Source: Leclercia sp. S52
Lineage (GTDB): Bacteria; Pseudomonadota; Gammaproteobacteria; Enterobacterales; Enterobacteriaceae
Assembly: GCF_039727615.1 (NCBI RefSeq)
Contig: NZ_CP152474.1
Coordinates: 1,860,001 to 1,924,000 of the forward strand
Direction of reading: 5' to 3'
DNA length: 64,000 bases
The notes beneath the pieces were generated by a model. It was not told the DNA's origin and did no database searches. It worked only from the letters and a program-made list of their open reading frames with translations. This document shows, piece by piece, positions 54,807-64,000 of this stretch (position 1 is its first letter; each line of letters starts with the position of its first letter). The position numbers and the translations under genes are program-made.

Positions 54807-56834
54807 ATGAAAAAAGTACGCTTTGCTCCCCATCCGCTGGCCCTGTCGTTGCTGTTGGCGATCGCCGGCTCCTCGCTGGCGGCGGAACCGACTACCGCGC
54901 CCGTGGACGATCAGGATGTGATCACCGTGACGGCACCGGTGCTCTCACCCCTTGAAGTGGTGACTTCGCCGAAGACGCCACGTCAGCCGGTCCCGGCCAG
55001 CGACGGATCCGATTACCTGAAAACCATACCCGGCTTCAGCCAGATCCGTAACGGCGGCAGCAACGGGGATCCGGTGTTTCGCGGCATGTTCGGCTCGCGA
55101 CTTCGCCTGCTGACCAACGACAGCGAGATGCTCGGCGCCTGTCCGGCGCGTATGGACGCCCCCAGCTCGTACATCTCGCCGGAAAGCTACGATCTGCTGA
55201 CCGTGACCAAAGGGCCGGAAACCGTACTCTGGGGACCAGGCAACTCCGCCGGGACAGTGCGCTTCGACCGCGAGCCGCCGCGCTTTGACAGCGCGGGCGT
55301 TAAGGGAGATGCCAGCTTCCTCGCCGCCTCAAACGATCGCTTCGATGAGAATGCCGACGTCAGCTTTGGTAATAACCAGGGCTATGTGCGCCTGAACGGC
55401 AACAAATCAAAGTCGGGCGATTACAAAGACGGCAATGGCGATCGCGTGGCCTCGAAGTGGGACAAGTGGAACACCGATGTTGCCATCGGCTGGACGCCGG
55501 ACGCCGACACGTTGCTGGAGCTGACTGCCGGGCAGGGTAACGGCGACGCCAGCTACGCCGGGCGCGGTATGGACGGTTCCCAGTTCAAGCGTGAAAGCCT
55601 TGGGCTGCGCTTTAAGAAAGAGAATATCGGAGAGGTCTTCGACTCGCTGGATATGAGCGTCTACTACAACTACGCCAACCACATCATGGATAATTACTCC
55701 ATGCGTTCCCCGGACTCAGGCTCGATGAACGGGATGCCGATGGGCTCGATGGACATGTCGATGCCGATGGAGAAACAGGTGGATCGCCGCACCGTTGGTG
55801 GCAGGATGATGGGCACCTGGCTGTGGTCAGATTTCCAGCTGCAAAGCGGGGTGGACATGCAGACCAACACCCACCGCAGCAACGAAGATGACGAGAACAA
55901 AGGCTGGCAGGAGGATGCCCGCTTCCACGACTACGGCGCCTTTGGCGAGCTGACGTGGAATGCCACCGAACTGAGCAAAGTCATCGGCGGCGCGCGTCTG
56001 GATAAGGTCGAAGTGGACAACTATACCGGCATCGGCAGCAACAGCCGGGAAGATACCCTCCCGGCGGGCTTCCTGCGCCTGGAGCATAACCTCGGCAGCA
56101 CACCGGCCATGGTCTATGCCGGGCTGGGCTATACCGAGCGTTTTCCTGACTACTGGGAACTCTTCTCCCCAACCTATGGGCCGGACGGCACGTCGGACGT
56201 GTTTGATAATCTGAAGCCGGAGAAAACCACCCAGCTCGATATCGGGGCCCAGTACAAAGGCGAGCGCACCACCGGGTGGATCTCCGCTTACCTCGGGCGC
56301 ATCAACGACTACATCCTGTTTATCTACGATCCGGACGACAGCCACGTCAGCCAGGCCGACAACGTCGATGCCACCATCATGGGCGGCGAGATGGGGGCCT
56401 CGTATCAGCTGAGCGACCAGTGGAAAACCGACGCCACCCTGAACTACTCCTGGGGACAGAATACCGACGATCATCAGCCGCTGCCGCAGATGCCGCCGCT
56501 GGAAGCACGTCTTGGTCTGACGTGGGAGCAGGGCGACTGGAGTTCAACCGGGCTGCTGCGCATGGTCAGCCCGCAGCATCGGGTGGCGATGAATGAGGGT
56601 AACGTGGTCGGAAAAGATTTCGATCAGAGCGCCGGGTTTGCGATCCTCTCCGCCAATGCGGCATACAAGGTGAACAAATACCTGAAGCTGAGCAGCGGTA
56701 TCGATAACCTGCTCGACAAAGACTACAGCGAACACCTTAACCTGGCGGGGAACAGCAGCTTCGGTTACTCCTCCGATACCCCGGTGAATGAGCCTGGCCG
56801 CACCGTCTGGGCGAAAATGAACGTTACTTTCTGA
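54807..56834 (+). CDS. TonB-dependent copper receptor, OprC type
   Basis: Outer-membrane receptor of 675 residues. The start is set at MKKVRFAPHPLALSLLL because it gives a proper signal peptide (cleaved near ...SSLAA-E25); an upstream in-frame start does not. The TonB-box-like DVITVTAP lies near 37-44, a plug domain at about 60-170, then a beta-barrel ending in aromatic-rich ...VWAKMNVTF. Copper ligands of Pseudomonas OprC are matched: CxxxM as C112-PAR-M116 and HxM as H292-I-M294. A Met-rich loop (MNGMPMGSMDMSMPMEK, about 307-323) adds further soft-metal ligands. Confidence 0.88.
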   Translation: MKKVRFAPHPLALSLLLAIAGSSLAAEPTTAPVDDQDVITVTAPVLSPLEVVTSPKTPRQPVPASDGSDYLKTIPGFSQIRNGGSNGDPVFRGMFGSRLRLLTNDSEMLGACPARMDAPSSYISPESYDLLTVTKGPETVLWGPGNSAGTVRFDREPPRFDSAGVKGDASFLAASNDRFDENADVSFGNNQGYVRLNGNKSKSGDYKDGNGDRVASKWDKWNTDVAIGWTPDADTLLELTAGQGNGDASYAGRGMDGSQFKRESLGLRFKKENIGEVFDSLDMSVYYNYANHIMDNYSMRSPDSGSMNGMPMGSMDMSMPMEKQVDRRTVGGRMMGTWLWSDFQLQSGVDMQTNTHRSNEDDENKGWQEDARFHDYGAFGELTWNATELSKVIGGARLDKVEVDNYTGIGSNSREDTLPAGFLRLEHNLGSTPAMVYAGLGYTERFPDYWELFSPTYGPDGTSDVFDNLKPEKTTQLDIGAQYKGERTTGWISAYLGRINDYILFIYDPDDSHVSQADNVDATIMGGEMGASYQLSDQWKTDATLNYSWGQNTDDHQPLPQMPPLEARLGLTWEQGDWSSTGLLRMVSPQHRVAMNEGNVVGKDFDQSAGFAILSANAAYKVNKYLKLSSGIDNLLDKDYSEHLNLAGNSSFGYSSDTPVNEPGRTVWAKMNVTF

Positions 56835-56844
56835 GGCGATCGTA

Positions 56845-56872
56845 ACACCGCCGGTCGGTGACCGGCGGTGGC
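56845..56872. terminator. GC-rich hairpin between convergent genes
   Basis: CACCGCCGGTC-GG-TGACCGGCGGTG separates the copper receptor from convergent yeaH. No T tract follows, so efficiency is uncertain. Confidence 0.5.
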
Positions 56873-56873
56873 A

Positions 56874-60222
<3,349 letters not shown>

Positions 60223-60301
60223 GGCATGCCGTCCTGTTGTAATCTGTGGGAACATTCAACAGCTATATGTTTTTAGCGTCACTTTCAACGGGATAATTTT
60301 T

Positions 60302-62242
60302 ATGTACCGTCCTATTTGTTATGAGCGTGTATCGTCTTTTGATCAAGTTTTGAGTGGGTCAGGACTAGATGACCAACGTTCAATTATTGAACAGTTCTTA
60401 GACGATAACCCTGAGAATTTTACGAAAAATAGGATTTACATAACGGATGAAGGGGTGTCAGCTTTTAAAAATGCTAACATTTCAGCGGAGTCCAATCTTG
60501 GTAAATTTTTGCAGGATGTGCGAGGACGCAAGTACGGCAAAGGTGACGCACTTATCGTTACATCGCTGGACAGGTTGAGCCGAAGGTCGAGCTGGTCTGA
60601 AAACACAATCCAGTTCATCGTGACTAGCGACATAGTTATCTACGACATCAGTACAGGACTGGTGTTAAAGAAAGATGACAACTTTTCAAAGATTCTGATG
60701 GAAATCATTCTGCAACGTTCACACAACGAATCGCTGATGAAATCTGTAAGGGCAAAAGTAGCTTGGCAGAATAAAATTAACAAGGCCGTAGCCAATGGTG
60801 ATGTTGTTACTAGTCGTATGCCGTTCTGGTTAGAGAACGTTGACGGTAAGTACTCAGTCATCAAAGAACAAGCGGAACTGATCGTAAATTGCTTTAACTG
60901 GTACGTTAAAGGATTGAGTACTGGTGAGATCATCAAAAAACTTAATAAACCGAAGTGGCACATGGTCACTGTTTCACGTCTCATTCGTGATCGTCGTTTG
61001 CTAGGTGAGCATAAACGCTCCAATGATGAAGCAGTACCTAACGTTTACCCAATAATTGTTGATAGTGATTTATTCGTAACGGCAAACAGAATGATGGATT
61101 CAGTAATGATCCAGAAGAAAAAGCCTGCTGAAAAGATGGAGTACGTTCCAGAAGTCGTTAAGAAGATTTTCCAACTGTATGATGCTGGTGTAGGTACTGG
61201 TGCAATCGTAAAACAGATACCTAGCGGGTGGAGTACTGTTAACGTTCTTAGAGTACTCAGAGACAAGGACGTTGTTGAACAAAGGATCATCGATAACCTT
61301 ACATTTGAACGAGTGAATTTAAAGTTATCTAAAAATGGTGTTGCAAACCGTATTAGAAAAGATATCAAAATTGCCGCCGATGATTACATAACAAACCTGT
61401 TTCCTCGAATTCTAAAATGTGGCTGTTGTAATGGTAACATTGCCATACACTATAACCATGTTCGTGCAAAGTATGTGATATGTCGTAACCGTGAAGAAAA
61501 AAAGACATGTGATGCAAAGTCATTTCAGTACATCAGAATTGAGGAAAACATTCTAAAGGTTGTTAAGAATGTGGATTTCCAAAAGCTAATGAATGAGGGC
61601 AGGGCAGACAAAAGCAGTATTTTAGACTCGTTACGTATCGAATTATCTTCATTGCGAGAGGAAGAAAAACTCTATCAAGAGAAGATAGCCGAACGTAAGG
61701 CCGCTGGTAAGAAAGCATCAATAGCATTCATGGAAGGCTTAACAGATGTTCAGGACAGGATTGATGAACTTGAAGACAGATTGAGTCATGAACAAGCAGA
61801 AAGTGAAATTCCTGCTTTTGATTTCAATCTTTCTGATGTGTTAGAGCCAACAAATGTAGAGCTTAGGGCAAAAGTTCGTAAAGAATTGAGATTAGTACTA
61901 TCAAGTGTGAAATACATATTAGATGATAAACGTATTTTTATATCATTGAAATATTTCAATGAAGTTATTTCTCATTTAATTGTTATCAGTAACAAACGTT
62001 TTGGTGGTGAGGTTCTACAAGAAATATCCATTACAGAAAAGAATGGAGAAAGGATCTATGACATTAAAGAACTAGGTAAAACAGTCTTTAGAGTTGTTGT
62101 TACCATTGATGCTTATGATATGTGGACGCTTTCACTTAGTCGAAATAAAACTGTAGAGGCAGTAAGACAATACTTAAATCTACTAAAACGTGAAAATCTT
62201 GATTTGATTGTAAATGAAGATCAGATCGAATGGATTGATTAA
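60302..62242 (+). CDS. Large serine recombinase
   Basis: Site-specific integrase of the large serine family, 646 residues from MYRPICYERVSSFDQVL. The catalytic serine is S11 or S12 in YERVSS, and LDRLSRRSS supplies the active-site arginines. A recombinase domain follows at about 180-290 (GLSTGEIIKKLNKPKWHMVT). A zinc ribbon CGCCNGN...VICRNREEKKTC lies at about 375-405 and a coiled coil near 435-510 (ELSSLREEEKLYQEKI). It is divergent from yeaG across 79 bp and very probably inserted this island. Confidence 0.92.
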   Translation: MYRPICYERVSSFDQVLSGSGLDDQRSIIEQFLDDNPENFTKNRIYITDEGVSAFKNANISAESNLGKFLQDVRGRKYGKGDALIVTSLDRLSRRSSWSENTIQFIVTSDIVIYDISTGLVLKKDDNFSKILMEIILQRSHNESLMKSVRAKVAWQNKINKAVANGDVVTSRMPFWLENVDGKYSVIKEQAELIVNCFNWYVKGLSTGEIIKKLNKPKWHMVTVSRLIRDRRLLGEHKRSNDEAVPNVYPIIVDSDLFVTANRMMDSVMIQKKKPAEKMEYVPEVVKKIFQLYDAGVGTGAIVKQIPSGWSTVNVLRVLRDKDVVEQRIIDNLTFERVNLKLSKNGVANRIRKDIKIAADDYITNLFPRILKCGCCNGNIAIHYNHVRAKYVICRNREEKKTCDAKSFQYIRIEENILKVVKNVDFQKLMNEGRADKSSILDSLRIELSSLREEEKLYQEKIAERKAAGKKASIAFMEGLTDVQDRIDELEDRLSHEQAESEIPAFDFNLSDVLEPTNVELRAKVRKELRLVLSSVKYILDDKRIFISLKYFNEVISHLIVISNKRFGGEVLQEISITEKNGERIYDIKELGKTVFRVVVTIDAYDMWTLSLSRNKTVEAVRQYLNLLKRENLDLIVNEDQIEWID

Positions 62243-62262
62243 GTACTGAATGATTCATGGAG

Positions 62263-62285
62263 CCTCGCATCAGCGGGGCTTTATC
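62263..62285 (+). terminator. Recombinase gene terminator
   Basis: AGCCTCGC-ATCA-GCGGGGCT followed by TTA, 20 bases after the stop. The next 284 bp to 62568 are AT-rich with no gene; a TACAAT near 62493 might be a -10 element. Confidence 0.65.
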
Positions 62286-62568
62286 ATTTGTTATACTGTA
62301 AATTTAGGGTAATGGCTTGGAGGTATAGAAAGCGGTACAAAGCTTACATAGTAAAGTAACAAATTTTAGATAAAGCTTCGCACCCGGTGGGTTTGAATTT
62401 TCCGTGTAATTTAAAGCGAAACCTTTATATCATTACGGTTGTGAATGGTCAAGAAAAAATTTAAATTCCTCGATATTTTTTTTGAAAACTGTACAATAGC
62501 GTCATAAACCAAAACCAACGGAGGAGTACGACCCATGAGATGATTGTTAATTAAGAGGAGTAGCAAAG

Positions 62569-62944
62569 ATGCGTAAAAAAAGAAAACAAAGATAAAAAGG
62601 AAAAGGTCAGCCTTTTTTTTCCAGCTAATTATGATATTGGACTCTCACTAAAGGAAAAGGTAGGTTTGAGGCTTTTCTCAAAGCGTGAGGATTCCAACGA
62701 TGAAATTATATGTCAGTACTTTTTTTCTGACATGATTAAAGTGCAAAGTATATTCTTGCCATATTCTTCTGATATTCAAATCATTACAGAAGAATTTCCG
62801 CTATCTGAGAAAGGTTGTCAGGAATGCACACAAGCATTTAAGCACCCTATTTCAATGGAAATTGTACAAACAATACTTGAAACGAATTGTTTAGTAACAG
62901 GACTTGTGGTCTATTCAAAGCCTTTACTGAAATTAGTTAAATAG
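62569..62944 (+). CDS. Unknown island protein with a one-base frameshift in an A7 run
   Basis: An ATG at 62569, after a strong AAGAGGAG, reads only MRKKRKQR. Dropping one A from A7 62575-62581 gives MRKKENKDKKEKVSLFFPAN then YDIGLSLKEKVGLRLFSKRE and about 124 residues in all. The downstream part is open in the written sequence from a TTG at 62666. It has four cysteines, including CQECTQAF, and no recognised family. The A7 could be an error, or a site of slippage by polymerase or ribosome. Confidence 0.6.
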
Positions 62945-63016
62945 TATATCAATTCGATGGTGTTTTAAGTACTTCCAAACTAAATAATATAGTTAATAGT
63001 AATAGGGAGTACTTAA

Positions 63017-63190
63017 ATGAATTTGTTTAAAAAGTAAGCATATGAGATGGTGGGGGTTCTGCTCTACATTTTTGTGATAATCCCTTTTTTTTTAATAGTT
63101 TGCGTAATTTTTATGTTTTTAACGTTATTACTATGGCCTTTAAAGATACCAATGGTAAATAAATACGTAGAGCGAAAAGTGAAACGATAA
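63017..63190 (+). CDS. Small membrane protein, possibly split by an in-frame stop
   Basis: An ATG at 63017, after AGGGAGT, reads MNLFKK then TAA. The same frame continues AYEMVGVLLYIFVIIPFFLI and on to LKIPMVNKYVERKVKR. The second part has its own ATG at 63047 (47 residues) but no ribosome site. One long hydrophobic stretch spans about 35 residues, followed by a basic tail. Either the hexapeptide is a leader or a stop codon has interrupted a 57-residue gene. Confidence 0.45.
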
Positions 63191-63250
63191 TATGAAATAT
63201 GGTATAATATAGATAAATCCCTATCACATATAATTTAATCCCCATAAAAA

Positions 63251-63278
63251 ACTCCCAATGATCTGGGTGTTTTTTTTG
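63251..63278 (+). terminator. Intrinsic terminator in the island
   Basis: ACTCCCA-ATGATC-TGGGTGT followed by a T8 run, 60 bases after the membrane-protein frame. Confidence 0.75.
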
Positions 63279-63319
63279 CGTTCAAAAATGAAGAAAAAGA
63301 ATTCCACAGAGAAAATGTT

Positions 63320-63472
63320 ATGAAAGAAACGAAGAAGCTATCAATTAGTACTAAATTAAATGAAAGACAGGTAGAGCTACTTGATAAGCTTATCCAGAAA
63401 GGAAAAGTTAAGACAAGAGCGGAAGCGTTGCAGTACTTAATAAATCTACAGCTAATTTTAGGTGAAAAATAA
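63320..63472 (+). CDS. Ribbon-helix-helix-like small protein
   Basis: 50 residues, MKETKKLSISTKLNERQVEL then LDKLIQKGKVKTRAEALQYL. The KKLSISTKLN beta strand and the helix ending KTRAEALQYLI follow the CopG/Arc plan of small DNA-binding dimers. Probably a local transcriptional regulator, as is common on integrative elements. Confidence 0.65.
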   Translation: MKETKKLSISTKLNERQVELLDKLIQKGKVKTRAEALQYLINLQLILGEK

Positions 63473-63547
63473 ACGTTTGATACTGTCGTAAAAAGTATCG
63501 AGGCGTACTAACACGGAATGTTAGTACATATCATGGATGTTAGAACA

Positions 63548-64000
63548 TGGAAGTTTGGAAAAAAACAGCTTATACAAATTATGAAGTAAGTAACTTAGGC
63601 AGAGTGCGTAATACTAAAACAGGTAAAATATTAAAGGGGCATATTAACGATGGGAATGGTTATCGGACAGTATCACTTTCAACTCAAAATGGCACAGTAA
63701 CAATAGAAGTACATCGATTAGTAGCAATAACATACTTAGGTTTTGAAGCTGGTAAAGTAGTACATCATTTAGATGAGAATAAATTGAATAATCAACTTAT
63801 CAATTTAGAGTGGGTTACTCAGCAACAAAACGTACAGGCATCAGTAAGACCAAGAATTACTAATCCGAAACTAACGCCAGCACAGAAACAAGTTGTGAAA
63901 GAATTATATTCAAATGGTATGTCATGTATAAAAATCACGGCACATTGTAATCAACTATGGGGAAGAACAACTACAAGAGCGACGTATACACGCATTGTGA
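63548..64000 (+). CDS. HNH endonuclease with NUMOD4-like N-terminus
   Basis: 150 residues; its TGA stop is the last three bases of the window. The N-terminus EVWKKTAYTNYEVSNLGRVR matches the NUMOD4 motif of phage homing endonucleases. The HNH core is VHRLVAITYL then VVHHLDENKLNNQLINLEWV, with paired histidines and asparagines for metal binding. A C-terminal helix-turn-helix-like part (LTPAQKQVVKELYSNGMSCI) could bind DNA. It may be a free-standing homing-type nuclease. Confidence 0.8.

Larger units (their letters stand above)
60236..64000. mobile_element. Serine-recombinase island next to yeaG (left part)
   Basis: From just upstream of yeaG the sequence becomes clearly AT-rich and leaves the E. 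coli gene order. It carries a large serine recombinase, several small unknown genes, a ribbon-helix-helix protein and an HNH endonuclease. The right end lies outside the window and the exact attachment core cannot be fixed from one side. Confidence 0.75.

Overview
The window is chromosomal DNA from an enteric bacterium of the Enterobacteriaceae (an Enterobacter, Leclercia or Kluyvera relative is the best guess). The basis is near-identity of remembered E. coli protein sequences to potABCD, pepT, roxA, phoPQ, purB, hflD, mnmA, nudJ, rluE and icd, and to a second block matching the E. coli yeaG-to-yeaQ cluster. The E. coli order within each block is kept, but the two blocks are adjacent here.

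Layout. 1-13.7 kb: core genes, mostly on the minus strand (spermidine/putrescine ABC importer, PhoP-PhoQ with a good PhoP box, purine and tRNA/rRNA modification genes), plus a REP-associated transposase between two REP clusters. 13.8-15.1 kb: icd, whose 3' end is the attachment site of a lambdoid prophage filling about 15.1-46.0 kb. The prophage has, from the left, a two-gene accessory module of Rex-like architecture, int/xis and a leftward early operon (RecE-like/DEDD exonuclease, an Rrf2-type regulator, small proteins). An immunity region with TTCAC-N5-GTGAA operators follows, then replication genes, an inverted Mrr-type endonuclease gene, an SOS-controlled dinI-like gene, RusA, a DUF968-type protein and a Q-like antiterminator. 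Next come three tandem copies of a structured RNA, a lysis cassette, a putative cos, and a badly deleted morphogenesis module in which portal is joined to tape measure and gpL to gpJ. A tail fibre and an SOS-boxed operon close the element. The displaced icd 3' end, a short remnant of a second element and a third copy of the icd terminator follow. 47.4-60.2 kb: yeaQ, yoaJ/yoaK, dgcP, yeaO, nimT/nimR, yeaL, a DgcZ-like cyclase, an OprC-like copper receptor, yeaH and yeaG. 60.3-64.0 kb: an AT-rich island with a large serine recombinase inserted just upstream of yeaG, ending in small genes and an HNH endonuclease.

A technical signal runs through the window. Six C/G runs of six or seven bases inside genes (potD, phoQ, the replication gene pair, terminase, tape measure, gpM) each carry exactly one base too many, and two A/T runs of seven (the Rex-like gene and one island gene) behave the same way. 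Removing one base restores each reading frame, and one correction restores two overlapping genes at once. Homopolymer error in the assembly is the simplest explanation, so these genes should not be called dead without read-level evidence.

The prophage is defective on gene content: head and most tail genes are missing. It keeps repression, SOS response, lysis and accessory genes. The best candidates for under-described biology are the Rex-like pair beside integrase, the coiled-coil Mrr-like nuclease, the three-copy structured RNA downstream of Q, and the repeated 22-bp gene-boundary sequence.
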